DNA of 64,000 nt from JBCAWW01 sp045106675 (GCA_045106675.1 JBGCFA010000011.1:18117-82116); one strand, 5' to 3'; counted from the stretch's first letter, positions 8,678 through 17,875 are shown. Notes: generated by a model not told the origin, from the sequence alone. Numbers and translations are program-made.

Positions 8678-9553
8678 ATGCAGGAAACAGAGTTGATTTT
8701 AAATCCTGATGGTTCTATCTATCACCTCAATTTGCTGCCCGGTGATTTAGCGCCAAAAATCATTTTGGTCGGAGATCCAGATCGAGTAGAAAAAGTGGGA
8801 GCGTTCCTCGATGAGGTCGAAATAAGAAAACATAAGCGAGAATTTTATACCCTGACAGGCTTATATGAGGGGCAAAGAGTCTCCGTGATGTCTACCGGTA
8901 TCGGGACTGACAATATTGATATTGTCTGGCATGAACTTGATGCATTGTTCAATATTGATTTTGAGACTAGAAAGCCTAAAAACCAAGCCGTCAGCATTCA
9001 AGCTTTGCGTTTGGGTACATGCGGAGGGATGCAAGCCGAAGTCCCAGTAGGCACTTTGATTGCCTCCGCTTGGGCAGTAGGGGGCGATGGTTTGATGAAT
9101 TATTATGATTATCCTATTTACGATACTGCCTTGCAGAACGCTTTAGATCGTTTTTGGGAAAAGAATAATGGTCCTCTTCCTTTGTATCATTCACCTGCCG
9201 ATTCTGCTTTATTAACTATGTTGAGCGATGAGTTTCCACAGATTATGCAGGGAGGGACCTTTACTGCTGGTGGTTTTTATGGCCCACAAGGCAGGAGTCT
9301 TGGGAGATTACAAGTCAAACTTCCCTCCTTACCAGATTTGATTGGCGGATTTCGACATAATGAAGGTCGATTTTTGAATATGGAGATGGAAGCAGCGGCG
9401 ATTATGAGCTTAGGCAAAGCATTAGGTCATCGATGTGGGACTATTGCAACCATCCTTGCCAATCGACTGCGAGGCGAGTTTGCCGCAGATCCTAAAGCGG
9501 AAGAAAAGAAGCTTATTCAGACGGGATTGTCAGTTCTCAGTAAATGGCACTAA
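8678..9553 (+). CDS. Nucleoside phosphorylase (PNP/UDP family, uridine-phosphorylase-like)
   Basis: The 291-residue protein shows family features: the phosphate-binding segment VGDPDRVEKV near residue 32, a second block STGIGTDN, the core LRLGTCGGMQAEVPVG, and the substrate-contacting NMEMEAAAIMSLG near residue 235. Members split a nucleoside with phosphate into a base and ribose 1-phosphate. The layout is closest to uridine phosphorylases, but the base preference cannot be read from sequence alone. It is probably cytoplasmic and monocistronic. Confidence 0.9.
   Translation: MQETELILNPDGSIYHLNLLPGDLAPKIILVGDPDRVEKVGAFLDEVEIRKHKREFYTLTGLYEGQRVSVMSTGIGTDNIDIVWHELDALFNIDFETRKPKNQAVSIQALRLGTCGGMQAEVPVGTLIASAWAVGGDGLMNYYDYPIYDTALQNALDRFWEKNNGPLPLYHSPADSALLTMLSDEFPQIMQGGTFTAGGFYGPQGRSLGRLQVKLPSLPDLIGGFRHNEGRFLNMEMEAAAIMSLGKALGHRCGTIATILANRLRGEFAADPKAEEKKLIQTGLSVLSKWH
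9128..9142 (-). repeat. Extended copy of the dispersed repeat (AGCGTTCTGCAAGGC)
   Basis: The minus strand reads AGCGTTCTGCAAGGC, matching the consensus AGCGTTCKGCRARGC. It lies inside the nucleoside phosphorylase gene. Confidence 0.6.
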
Positions 9554-9580
9554 GACATTTACATTTTAGAGATTAATCTC

Positions 9581-9588
9581 TACCTTTG
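9581..9588 (+). promoter_or_regulatory. Promoter element TACCTTTG for tRNA-Arg
   Basis: An exact TAnnTTTG match lies 12 bases before the tRNA 5' end, about the expected distance to a transcription start. No clear -33 TTG was found. Confidence 0.55.
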
Positions 9589-9599
9589 TCCTCCTTATT

Positions 9600-9673
9600 G
9601 CCCGCGTAGCTCAGGGGATTAGAGCGTTGGTCTCCGGAACCAAAGGTCGATGGTTCGATTCCATCCGCGGGTA
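9600..9673 (+). tRNA. tRNA-Arg (anticodon CCG)
   Basis: A complete cloverleaf can be drawn: acceptor GCCCGCG with CGCGGGT (first pair G-U), D stem GCTC/GAGC, anticodon stem TTGGT/ACCAA around loop CTCCGGA, variable loop AGGTC, and T stem GATGG/CCATC with loop TTCGATT. Discriminator base A is at 9673. The anticodon CCG reads CGG. CCA is not encoded. A promoter element lies upstream and a terminator downstream, so it is its own transcription unit. Confidence 0.96.
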
Positions 9674-9682
9674 CAAAATAGT

Positions 9683-9717
9683 ATGCCTACAGATCATAGA
9701 TTTGTAGGCATTTTTTA
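9683..9717 (+). terminator. Rho-independent terminator after tRNA-Arg
   Basis: ATGCCTACA pairs with TGTAGGCAT around an 11-base loop, followed by a T run. It starts ten bases after the tRNA. Confidence 0.85.
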
Positions 9718-9858
9718 TTTAGATGTTTCTAAATCCATACCAACCGCGTTGGAGCTCTCTTTAAGAGGATTCTCCACCTAAAGTATACTTTTCTTCGTGA
9801 TTAAAGAACCATGTTTGGAAGAAGACTTCGGTGTGAAAACCCTTTAGAACTATCAAAA

Positions 9859-9884
9859 ACGACTCATATCACAATTTGAGTCGT
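9859..9884 (+). other. Hairpin or dyad upstream of the serine-hydrolase-fold gene
   Basis: ACGACTCA and TGAGTCGT form an 8-base-pair inverted repeat with a 10-base spacer and no T run, about 75 bases before the next start codon. It could be an operator or part of the leader; nothing more can be said. Confidence 0.4.
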
Positions 9885-9959
9885 CGCATATTATGATTTG
9901 CAGCGGTAAGCCTTGTGCCTAGCTCCATCTTGCGGAGGTATCACAATAAACTTATCCTT

Positions 9960-11099
9960 ATGAATTTGTTTCGTTTAATCATCATCCTATCTATCCTAGA
10001 GTTAGGACTTATTATTTCTCAGACCGCTTATGCGCAATCTCCTTTCTTTAGCTTTCAAGGAGAAGGCGTCACGGTTTCCCTCGCTACTAAAATGGAGGAG
10101 GCTAAAGTAAATGGCATCTCTTATTATATCATGCAGGAAGCGGCCGAAGACACGAGCTTTCAAATCGGTTACCGTGATCTTGAAAACCAATTGCCTGTTG
10201 AAATGACTACCCAGTTTCAAGTAGGTAGCATGACTGTTCCTTTGGTACATTTTGCGGTATTGCGTGCTGTCGAGGAGGGCTTAGTTGATTTGGACGCCTT
10301 GGCGAACGATTATCTCCAGCGCTGGCAAATCCCTTGGAGTCCACTGGCTATTTTTCGACCTGTCGCAGTGAGGGATTTACTCCAACAAAACTGCAAGTTC
10401 AATTTAGGCAGCAAACCGCGTGGTTACGTTCCGGGAACCGAGACTCCTACTCTCATCCAAATCCTCAAGGGGGAGGCTCCCTCGCAAGAAAAAGCGGTAA
10501 AACTGATCAATGGCTACAATCTCAGAGGAAATGGTTCTTTTGCCAATGTGATGATCCTACAACTCTTGCTCGAAGATATTTATCAAGAAGATTTGGCGAC
10601 GATCATCCAACGGCAAGTATTGACGCCACTGGAGATGAATCATTCCACTTTTGCTGCCGAATTAAGCCCCGAATCTCAACAAACCGCTTCCGTTGGCTAC
10701 GATAAACAAGGCGTGCGTATCGAAGGCGATCGTTGGGTTTTCCCAGAGTTAGGCGCTGTGGGCTTATGGTCTACTCCTGAAGATTATGCCAAGTTTGTTG
10801 GGTATATCATCGAAGCCTCAAAAGGCAAGGACAATCGTTTTTTGAGTCAAGAGATGGCATTAGCTGGTTTGACGCCTAATAAGCAGAATCGAGGACTAAT
10901 CTTTTATAACAACTATGGGCCTTATTGGGGAGGCGCTAGCATGGGATTTCGCACTCAATTTAAAGCCAATGTCGAGGAAGGCTGGGTTGCGGTTTGCTTT
11001 ATGAACTCCCATGAAAATTGGCCTTTTATGAATGTGGCCCTCGGCGCTGCCGAACGCTATGCTAGAGCCCAAGCTGCTGATATCTCCACTTCTAAATAA
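9960..11099 (+). CDS. Secreted serine-hydrolase (beta-lactamase class C fold) homologue lacking catalytic residues
   Basis: From the ATG at 9960 this is a 379-residue protein with a signal peptide ending in AQ-SPFF. An in-frame GTG at 9915 would put extra residues before the signal. The body aligns with PF00144 proteins: QVGSMTVP, VRDLLQQNCKFNLG, PTLIQILKGEAPS, LTPLEMNHSTF and GGASMGFRTQF. The nucleophile motif SxxK reads S90-M-T-V93, so the lysine is missing, and the tyrosine of the usual YSG/YSN motif is also absent (RGNGSFAN). It is therefore probably not an active esterase or peptidase of this family. Two YceI-domain genes follow within 8 and 5 bases, suggesting one operon of envelope proteins. 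Confidence 0.82.
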   Translation: MNLFRLIIILSILELGLIISQTAYAQSPFFSFQGEGVTVSLATKMEEAKVNGISYYIMQEAAEDTSFQIGYRDLENQLPVEMTTQFQVGSMTVPLVHFAVLRAVEEGLVDLDALANDYLQRWQIPWSPLAIFRPVAVRDLLQQNCKFNLGSKPRGYVPGTETPTLIQILKGEAPSQEKAVKLINGYNLRGNGSFANVMILQLLLEDIYQEDLATIIQRQVLTPLEMNHSTFAAELSPESQQTASVGYDKQGVRIEGDRWVFPELGAVGLWSTPEDYAKFVGYIIEASKGKDNRFLSQEMALAGLTPNKQNRGLIFYNNYGPYWGGASMGFRTQFKANVEEGWVAVCFMNSHENWPFMNVALGAAERYARAQAADISTSK

Positions 11100-11107
11100 A
11101 CCTCAGC

Positions 11108-12511
11108 ATGATACGTATTGCAATCCTCCTCATCAGCCTTGTTTGGGCTGGACAAGCCAAGCCTGACAGAAGTGAGTCTTCGGAAAAACTGATCGTTTTT
11201 ATACAAGCCGAAAAAGACCAAGATTTTAGCACCCAAACGCTGCCTCAACTCAAAAATTACTGCCAGCGCAACCAAATAGAACTACAAGTAAAAGCGGCCA
11301 AAGATGGTTTGCCCGCTGAGATCAGTAGTACACCGGCGATGATATTTCAGGCAAATAATAAGCGTTTAGTCTATGCCGGAAGATATCGACAGTTTAGCAG
11401 CATCGAGAATTTTATCCGGACGAGTCGTTTTCGTAACCCTAGTGAGGATGCGTTCTGCAAGGCAGACGCCTGGCTCAAAGAAGATGGGCGAACTAAATTG
11501 ATGGTCGTTAGCAAAATTACTGATCTAAAAGGCAGTTATCCCGCAGATTATGAGGCGGAGCGTTTTGCGAAGCAAGCCCAAAAAGGAATCTCGAAAGGCT
11601 TACAAGCCTTTAGGACGAAAGCACAAGCCTGCATCACTCAGACTGACCGAGTCTTTTATCTAGATTTCCATCCTTATCGTTCCGAGAACGGTCAATTGTA
11701 TCTCAGTATAGAGTTGTATAGCCAATTTAGCTGTATTGAGCCAATATATGCTCAGGACGCAATGCAATTTGCGGATAATGATTGGGAGGGAGCCTTTGCT
11801 GAGGCGAGTAAACTATTATCGGCACAGATTGAGGAGACGCTGGTTAATTCTCGAATCGGAGACGCACTGAGTTCGGTTTCCAAAGAGATACCGATTGCTA
11901 CTTGGGATGAGCTCGGCCTAGCGTTCCCCGCAGGGATAAAAAGTGAAACTCCGCTCTCTACACCGCTGACTAAATTGGGAGGCAAATGGAGCTATGTGGG
12001 TGCGCCTGACCCTAAGATTCCCGCTTTGAGCTTTCACTTTCAAGCTCCGCTCGAACGATACGCTGGCGAAATCTCCCAAATCCAAGGTGAACTAGATTTC
12101 GATGAGGGAAATAGACTACTCGCTGGAAACTTCTCGGTCGATGTCAATAGCCTAAGTATGGGCATGGCTGATCTCGATGAAAAAGTCCTACGCAAATATC
12201 TCAAAGCGAAAAAATATCCTTTAGCAAGCTTTGCCTTTGATCTGAGCGAGAGTCCGATAAGTCTCACCAATACTCAACAGATGCAGGCAATCAGAGGAAG
12301 CTTCACTTTGATGAATCGCAGCATCGAATTACCGATGCAAACTCGGTTTCAAATGATCACAGATGATGCCGGGCAAGCTCAGATTTGGGCAAGTGGCCAG
12401 TTTCAGCTACGTATCACCGAAGATTTTGATATCGAAGGCCCTGATGGACCTAGCCCTAACCGTGAAACCATGATTTTTTACTTCTCAATTTTACTCAAGC
12501 AACAAAACTAA
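11108..12511 (+). CDS. Secreted protein with thioredoxin-like N-terminal region and C-terminal YceI-like domain
   Basis: This 467-residue protein begins with a short signal peptide (IRIAILLISLVWAGQA). Residues about 28-90 (LIVFIQAEKDQ through STPAMIFQ) look like a reduced thioredoxin-type fold with a TP turn but no CxxC. The middle, about 110-280, is not recognised. From about residue 290 the sequence is YceI-like: FHFQAPLERYAGEISQI, LAGNFSVDVNSLSMG and YPLASFAFDLSES. YceI proteins are lipocalin-like barrels that bind isoprenoid or other lipids in the periplasm. The next gene is a single-domain YceI protein, so the operon holds two related barrels. The fusion is unusual and its role is unknown. 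Confidence 0.75.
   Translation: MIRIAILLISLVWAGQAKPDRSESSEKLIVFIQAEKDQDFSTQTLPQLKNYCQRNQIELQVKAAKDGLPAEISSTPAMIFQANNKRLVYAGRYRQFSSIENFIRTSRFRNPSEDAFCKADAWLKEDGRTKLMVVSKITDLKGSYPADYEAERFAKQAQKGISKGLQAFRTKAQACITQTDRVFYLDFHPYRSENGQLYLSIELYSQFSCIEPIYAQDAMQFADNDWEGAFAEASKLLSAQIEETLVNSRIGDALSSVSKEIPIATWDELGLAFPAGIKSETPLSTPLTKLGGKWSYVGAPDPKIPALSFHFQAPLERYAGEISQIQGELDFDEGNRLLAGNFSVDVNSLSMGMADLDEKVLRKYLKAKKYPLASFAFDLSESPISLTNTQQMQAIRGSFTLMNRSIELPMQTRFQMITDDAGQAQIWASGQFQLRITEDFDIEGPDGPSPNRETMIFYFSILLKQQN
11450..11463 (+). repeat. Extended copy of the dispersed repeat (GCGTTCTGCAAGGC)
   Basis: GCGTTCTGCAAGGC matches the 14-base core GCGTTCKGCRARGC. It lies within the YceI-fusion gene. Confidence 0.6.
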
Positions 12512-12516
12512 ATACA

Positions 12517-13068
12517 ATGAAAATTTTCAAATCCTTTTTTACGATCTCTTTGTTCATCCTTGCTGGTCTTTGTTCTGTCTTTGTTGGCTTTGAGAGCAAT
12601 GGACAAACGCCAGGTACGATCGAGTTTATCGGCGATGCAGGTTCTCCCACCAAGCTGACTTTTGAGCGTTGGAAATTCACCAAAACCTTAATCCCCGATG
12701 GTATTATCGAAGCAATCGAAGTCTCGCTTGAGATCAATACCTCAAGTTTACAAAGCAGCTGGAAAGAACTTGAAAAGAGCCTCAAAAAGAAGAAGAACTA
12801 CTTTTACATCAAGAAGTTTCCAGTTGCTATAGTGAAAATCAAAGGTGCTCAAAAACGCGATGACGGTCGCTATCAAACAGACGCCTTGCTCACATTAAAA
12901 GGTGTGACTAAGGTTGTCCCATTGACTTTTAGTATCGAAGGCAATCACGTCATCGGTGAAGGAGTGATTATGCGTCGTGAGTTCAATATTACGGGAGATG
13001 GTCCTAAAGATGAGGTGCCCCTAAGTTTTGACGTTTACTTGCCGTTGACGGATTCGAGTTTAAAATAA
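12517..13068 (+). CDS. YceI-like lipid-binding periplasmic protein
   Basis: The 183-residue protein has a signal peptide ending near NGQ-TPG, followed by a single YceI barrel: GTIEFIGDAGSPTKLTFERW, VSLEINTSSLQSSWKELEKS, FPVAIVKI, and the closing GDGPKDEVPLSFDVYLPLTD. It starts 5 bases after the YceI-fusion gene. Its 3' end overlaps the convergent ComEA-like gene by 34 bases, so no terminator separates them and read-through could produce antisense RNA. Confidence 0.85.
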   Translation: MKIFKSFFTISLFILAGLCSVFVGFESNGQTPGTIEFIGDAGSPTKLTFERWKFTKTLIPDGIIEAIEVSLEINTSSLQSSWKELEKSLKKKKNYFYIKKFPVAIVKIKGAQKRDDGRYQTDALLTLKGVTKVVPLTFSIEGNHVIGEGVIMRREFNITGDGPKDEVPLSFDVYLPLTDSSLK

Positions 13069-13919
13069 ACCATGAGTTCTTCTAGGCCGCGTGGCGGAAC
13101 GAAGGAAAGTTGTGATACTTCTTCCCATTGATCGAAGCGGCCGATCTGTTTACGGGCGATGAGGAGGCTATCGGCCAAGTCTTTGTCCCAGAATGCCAGT
13201 CGTTGGATTTGCCAGCGGCTGGCTGTGTTTATTGAGGACTGAATAGGAGAAGGGGGGAGCATGGCCGTCAAGAAGGGCTTCATGCGCTGGAAGTTTTCTT
13301 CGTTGAGGCCATAAACTGAGCGCAACTGATCCACATGATAATAGTAGCCCAATATCTTGCGGTATTTGAGAATACGATTGGCGAGGGTGGGGCCAATGCC
13401 GGGCAAGGCATCTAATTGCGTACTGTCGGCTTGATTGAGATCTATGATGGCAGTTTGAGTGGTCTTACGATTCCGATAGCGAGTTTTTTGATAAGGACTT
13501 TTTGACTTTCGTTTTGCATAGTGGGCTTTTCGCTGCGGTCGCAGAACGATAGAGGTTTCCATCCAAAGATTTGCTTGGATACGGGCAAAGGTTTCAGCTT
13601 TGAGACCGTAGACTTTTTGGAGATCATCGATACTCTCAAAACCTCCTCTAGTGCGCCGGTAGCGAACGATGCGATCACTCAGCTTTGCTCCAATGCCCGG
13701 CAGTGAATCCCAAGTCGCTTTATCGGCTTGATTGATCTCCACACAGGGAGGCTGATAAGTGGCTGCAAATACGGGGAAATTTTTGAACGGAAGCGTTCCC
13801 GCAGGGGGAGGCTGAAAATGCTGATAGAGCCTCGCTCCTGACCAAGAAATGAGCATAAAGAGCATAAGGAGTCCGAAGCCTCGGTTTTGCCGACGGCTAA
13901 ATGGATAAGAGAAATTCAT
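13035..13919 (-). CDS. ComEA-like helix-hairpin-helix DNA-binding protein
   Basis: The 294-residue protein has an N-terminal membrane segment (about residues 12-28, GFGLLMLFMLISWSGARL). Two good helix-hairpin-helix units of the ComEA type follow: EINQADKATWDSLPGIGAKL and DLNQADSTQLDALPGIGPTL. A third, degenerate unit begins INTASRWQIQRLAFW. A basic, arginine/lysine-rich linker separates the first two. ComEA proteins bind incoming double-stranded DNA during natural uptake, but in Bacteroidota such proteins are common and mostly untested. It lies 15 bases downstream of a histidine kinase gene and probably shares its transcript. Confidence 0.85.
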   Translation of the reverse strand: MNFSYPFSRRQNRGFGLLMLFMLISWSGARLYQHFQPPPAGTLPFKNFPVFAATYQPPCVEINQADKATWDSLPGIGAKLSDRIVRYRRTRGGFESIDDLQKVYGLKAETFARIQANLWMETSIVLRPQRKAHYAKRKSKSPYQKTRYRNRKTTQTAIIDLNQADSTQLDALPGIGPTLANRILKYRKILGYYYHVDQLRSVYGLNEENFQRMKPFLTAMLPPSPIQSSINTASRWQIQRLAFWDKDLADSLLIARKQIGRFDQWEEVSQLSFVPPRGLEELMVYFKLESVNGK

Positions 13920-13934
13920 GATGATTGTGTTTTC

Positions 13935-16900
13935 TTAGTTCGGGTTGATGGGAATGTCTTTGGGAAGGGTGAAATTGATGGTTGTGCCAATCCCTTCTTC
14001 GGATTGGAGTTCGCAAGTGCCATTGAGCTTTTCAATGGCGCTTTTGACAATATATAGGCCAAGGCCAGAGCCTTTGGACTTAGTAGTGCCACGATAAAAC
14101 ATCTCAAATACGCGGTGCTGTAATCGCGATGGGATGCCGAGGCCGTTGTCTTCTACTCTAAAATGTACCCGATCTAAATTTTCGTGGGCACTTACTCTGA
14201 CAAAAGGCTTGTCAGATTGAGGGTTTTGATAATTGATGCTATTGACTAAGAGGTTTTGAATCACTGAAATCAATACCTTTTTGTCAGTTTTAAATCCATT
14301 GGCGAGGTGGATATCAGTAACAAAATTGATTTTTTGAGACTTAGGCTGATGCATAAGACTATTGATAATCTCGCCGACAGTTTCTGTAAGATTGATCGAT
14401 TCTAGATGAAGTTTTGCTTTATTGATGCGAGTGACGTCGATGAGATCAAGGAGGATGTCATCTAGTCTTTTGGTGCTTTTGGCAATCAGATCGAAATAAT
14501 GAATTGCATTTTCACTTTGGACTTCGTCGCGCGCGATATTGGTGAGACCAATGATAGAAGCGAGCGGTCCTTTGAGATCATGAGAAGCTTTATAGACAAA
14601 AGCGTCTAGCTCATTATTTTTGTCCTGTAGCTTGATTTCGGTTTTCTTACGATTCGTGATATCGGTGATGATGGCAATCGTACCGATAGAGTCGCCATTG
14701 GAATCGACATATGGAGCGCCTGCAACTAGTACCCATATGACATCTCCGTTAGATTTGCGCAATCGCATTTCATACTGATCAGAAACACCTTGGCTACGCA
14801 AAGCTGATTTGGCTTTGATCAAAGCGACGGTTTCGTCATCCACGCCTAAAAGTACCTCGTATGATCGATGTCCTAGCAGTTCGGTAGTATTCATACCTAA
14901 TATTTCTGCCATACGATCATTGACAAAAAGAATCGTTTCGTCATTGTCCGTCAGGATCAGACCTTCGTTCATACGTTCCACCAGCGTACGATATTTTTGT
15001 TCACTTTGACGGATGGCGGCCTCATTGTGGAGTCGCTCTGTGATATCTCTGGCCACTCCTACAAGGTAATCTCGATCAAAGATACTTACCGCACCTATGT
15101 TGACTTCGACGGGGAAGGAACTACCGTCTTTGCGGCGATGTCGACCGATATAGATAGAAGAACCCGTTTCTGTAAGGCGCATCACATCCTCTGTCCCTAA
15201 AGGATTGTGTTGCTCTAGGGTAATCGAAAAATCGTAGAGTTGAAGACTACGCATTTCTTGACTGTTGTAGCCTAGGCTATCAGGCATACAATCGTTGAAG
15301 TCCAGTACTTTACCCGTTTTGGGGTCAAGGACGAAAATCGCATCATTGGATTGATTGATCAGACTTCTAAAGAGGCGGAGTCTATCTTCGGCGGCTCTTC
15401 TTTCGCTGATATCACTAAGGTGGAGGATTGCAGCAGATTCACCATCAAACTCGATTTGGCTGCCCCTAATCTCAATAGGAATACTTTTGCCATTATTTGC
15501 TAAGGCAAAGGTTTCCATGTATTGGATATCCCCTTTGACCATTGCATCGAATTTCATTTTTGCTTCGATTTGGTGTTCGTCAGGGACGAGATCTATAAAT
15601 TTAAGGGTCGAAAGAGTTTCTATATTTTTTTGATAGAGTCGACAAACTGCTGGATTAGCGTCTCTGATTTGACCCTTGAGATTGGTAACAAATACCCCTT
15701 CTGGTGAACCATTGAATAGATCACGGAAGCGCTGTTCGCTATGGATCAATTGTTGTTCCCTGGTCCTTTGCTCAGTTACTTTTTCAAAAAGCATCCCAAG
15801 ATAGCTACCTGGTAGTGGGATGAATTTAGTACGCCAGTATTGAGGTTGTAGATTACGGTCATGGTAAAGCATGTTTTCGATCAACATGGGCTCCCCACTC
15901 CGTATTACTTTGGCCATATTTTCAGGCACCTTGAGCATGCGCCAGTGAGGCATGACTTCATCTATAGACTTGCCAGCAATACGAGTAGCAGTCTTGCCAA
16001 TAAGTTGTTCTGCGTGAGGGTTACAGTTGATGAAACGTAAACTAGCGTCGTTTTCTGTGTCCTCCATATGAAGCAGCATCATACCAATATCAGCTGCTTC
16101 AAACATATCGGAATAACGGCCAATACGTTGATTAAACTCAATTTTTTCAGTTATGTCTCTTAAGGTGAGCATAACACGGTAATTGCCACCAATGATAACC
16201 TTTTTGGCAGTTGCCTCGATTTCTATCCATTCTCCTCCCTTTCGGACCAAGGTACAAGTTAGGCCTTGGTGCTGAGTTGAATCATCTTGTGTAAGAAGTT
16301 TTTCTAAATCATCAGATTGGGGGAAGGCATTGAGACTAAGGAGTGATTTCTCTTTAAGCTCTTGAGGTGTATAGCCCAAAATATCGGAAGCTACCTGATT
16401 GGTTTCGTACGCACTGAAGTTTTGAGTATCAAGGATAATGAGCCCATCCGTAACGGTATTGAAAATTTCTCGATAGTTTTGTTCGGATTGATTGAGGGCT
16501 TGCTCTACTTCAATATTATTGGTAATGTCTCTAATGATCGCTAATATCTTTTCCTGTTCAGGAACGGGCACAATCCTGAGGTCATAATATTGATTGCTTC
16601 CTTGGACGAGAGTCATGAACTCCATTTGCTGGATGTTACCAGAAATGATGGAGGATTCAAGCATTTTTTCAGCTTCCTTTTGCTTAGTATTAGACATTAC
16701 TTGTCTGCTAAGGGCGCTAAAATGTTCGTCCAAAAACTGTCCAACAGGTTGTAGTTCCTTGAAATGATTAGGGGATCTTAAGGAAACTATTTTGCCATTA
16801 TAATCAAGGCTGATAAATACATCTGGTATTGCCTGAAGAAAGGAGTCCGGTAAGTAAGTATTGGCACTATGCGCAAGGATCGGGGCAACTCTCAGTGTTG

Positions 16901-17753
16901 ACCGAAGGAGATAGGCATAATGAGAGCCTAAGTCAAGCTTACGCATCTGTAGTTCAATCTCGCTTCCATCTCTGAGGGCAATTGAACGTTCTTCTATGTG
17001 GCCCGGATTTTTGAGATGGACGATTAGAAATGAAGAGGTAAGGTCAAATAAGCCTAGGAGGTTTTCGGCGGTAAGAGGTGCAGAGTTTGTTTGACCGCTA
17101 TAAAACTCTTCTCCTGCTCGATTGGCATAGAGAACTTGTCTACCATTGGTGTCGATCAGAAAGGTCGCGATTGCTGTATGGTCCAACATCTCGTCAAGCA
17201 AGATTCCGGCCTCTTGAATACGTTTTTGACCAGATTCTCTTAACCATAAATAAAGCCCTGAGGCAATAGTCGCAGAGCTAATCAGTAGGATAAAGAGATT
17301 GGGAGGGACTTGGAATCTGCTAAAGGCTAGTGAACAAAGCGTGAAGAGCAAAATACTCGCCATCCCAAAAATCGCAAAATCACCAAGCCGTTTAAAGGAT
17401 AAGGCAAACAAGACTTGAATGACCAATAGTATCCCCGCAAAGCCAAAATTAAGCCCATTGAGATAAGCCAAAAAAATCAATGCCAAATAGACGAGAATAA
17501 ATACCAAGAAGGCGATCTCAGGTAGATTTTTTCGGGTCCATTTGTGATAGCCAGCTAATATACCCACTCCGATCCCACAACCGCCTACTATGAGAGAAAC
17601 CCATAAAGGAATATTTAGTTGAGGAAATAATCTAGGCAGGCCAGGGCCTAAAATCAAGCATAGCAATCCTCCACCGATCAAAACCATACGCAATACGTAA
17701 GGATCTTGATTTGCTGTGATATGGGCTAATAAGGATGGTCGCTTGCTTGACAT
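13935..17753 (-). CDS. Membrane-bound multi-PAS sensor histidine kinase
   Basis: This 1272-residue protein starts with about six membrane segments (residues 20-175) not matched to a named sensor family. About seven PAS-like units follow, beginning near EMLDHTAIATFL, FLQAIPDVFISL, YREIFNTVTDGLI, YSDMFEAADIGMM, FRDLFNGSPEGVF, RSLINQSNDAIFV and YRTLVERMNEGLI. The HisKA helix has the phosphoacceptor His1058 (ASHDLKGPLASI). The ATPase domain has N box NLLVNSINY, G1 DNGLGIPS and G2 GSGLGLYIVK. There is no receiver domain and no response regulator gene beside it, so it is an orphan kinase. Its ligand is unknown. Confidence 0.93.
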   Translation of the reverse strand: MSSKRPSLLAHITANQDPYVLRMVLIGGGLLCLILGPGLPRLFPQLNIPLWVSLIVGGCGIGVGILAGYHKWTRKNLPEIAFLVFILVYLALIFLAYLNGLNFGFAGILLVIQVLFALSFKRLGDFAIFGMASILLFTLCSLAFSRFQVPPNLFILLISSATIASGLYLWLRESGQKRIQEAGILLDEMLDHTAIATFLIDTNGRQVLYANRAGEEFYSGQTNSAPLTAENLLGLFDLTSSFLIVHLKNPGHIEERSIALRDGSEIELQMRKLDLGSHYAYLLRSTLRVAPILAHSANTYLPDSFLQAIPDVFISLDYNGKIVSLRSPNHFKELQPVGQFLDEHFSALSRQVMSNTKQKEAEKMLESSIISGNIQQMEFMTLVQGSNQYYDLRIVPVPEQEKILAIIRDITNNIEVEQALNQSEQNYREIFNTVTDGLIILDTQNFSAYETNQVASDILGYTPQELKEKSLLSLNAFPQSDDLEKLLTQDDSTQHQGLTCTLVRKGGEWIEIEATAKKVIIGGNYRVMLTLRDITEKIEFNQRIGRYSDMFEAADIGMMLLHMEDTENDASLRFINCNPHAEQLIGKTATRIAGKSIDEVMPHWRMLKVPENMAKVIRSGEPMLIENMLYHDRNLQPQYWRTKFIPLPGSYLGMLFEKVTEQRTREQQLIHSEQRFRDLFNGSPEGVFVTNLKGQIRDANPAVCRLYQKNIETLSTLKFIDLVPDEHQIEAKMKFDAMVKGDIQYMETFALANNGKSIPIEIRGSQIEFDGESAAILHLSDISERRAAEDRLRLFRSLINQSNDAIFVLDPKTGKVLDFNDCMPDSLGYNSQEMRSLQLYDFSITLEQHNPLGTEDVMRLTETGSSIYIGRHRRKDGSSFPVEVNIGAVSIFDRDYLVGVARDITERLHNEAAIRQSEQKYRTLVERMNEGLILTDNDETILFVNDRMAEILGMNTTELLGHRSYEVLLGVDDETVALIKAKSALRSQGVSDQYEMRLRKSNGDVIWVLVAGAPYVDSNGDSIGTIAIITDITNRKKTEIKLQDKNNELDAFVYKASHDLKGPLASIIGLTNIARDEVQSENAIHYFDLIAKSTKRLDDILLDLIDVTRINKAKLHLESINLTETVGEIINSLMHQPKSQKINFVTDIHLANGFKTDKKVLISVIQNLLVNSINYQNPQSDKPFVRVSAHENLDRVHFRVEDNGLGIPSRLQHRVFEMFYRGTTKSKGSGLGLYIVKSAIEKLNGTCELQSEEGIGTTINFTLPKDIPINPN

Positions 17754-17800
17754 AAAAGAGGAAATGCTACTGACTAAAGCTACAAAAGATTGCGTCTAAG

Positions 17801-17839
17801 ATAAAATCCTGCCCTTCTAATTTCAGTAGAAGGGCAGGA
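17801..17839 (-). terminator. Terminator after the first TraB/GumN gene
   Basis: TCCTGCCCTTCTA and TAGAAGGGCAGGA form a 13-base-pair stem with a 7-base loop, followed on the minus strand by TTTTAT. A second small dyad (AAACGG/CCGTTT) lies just before it at about 17849-17870. Confidence 0.8.
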
Positions 17840-17875
17840 CAATTAAGTAAACGGTCAAAATCAGCCGTTTAACGG

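Noticed and set aside
9915..9959. GTG start 15 codons before the serine-hydrolase-fold gene
   Set aside because: It would place a charged segment ahead of a complete signal peptide that begins at the ATG at 9960.
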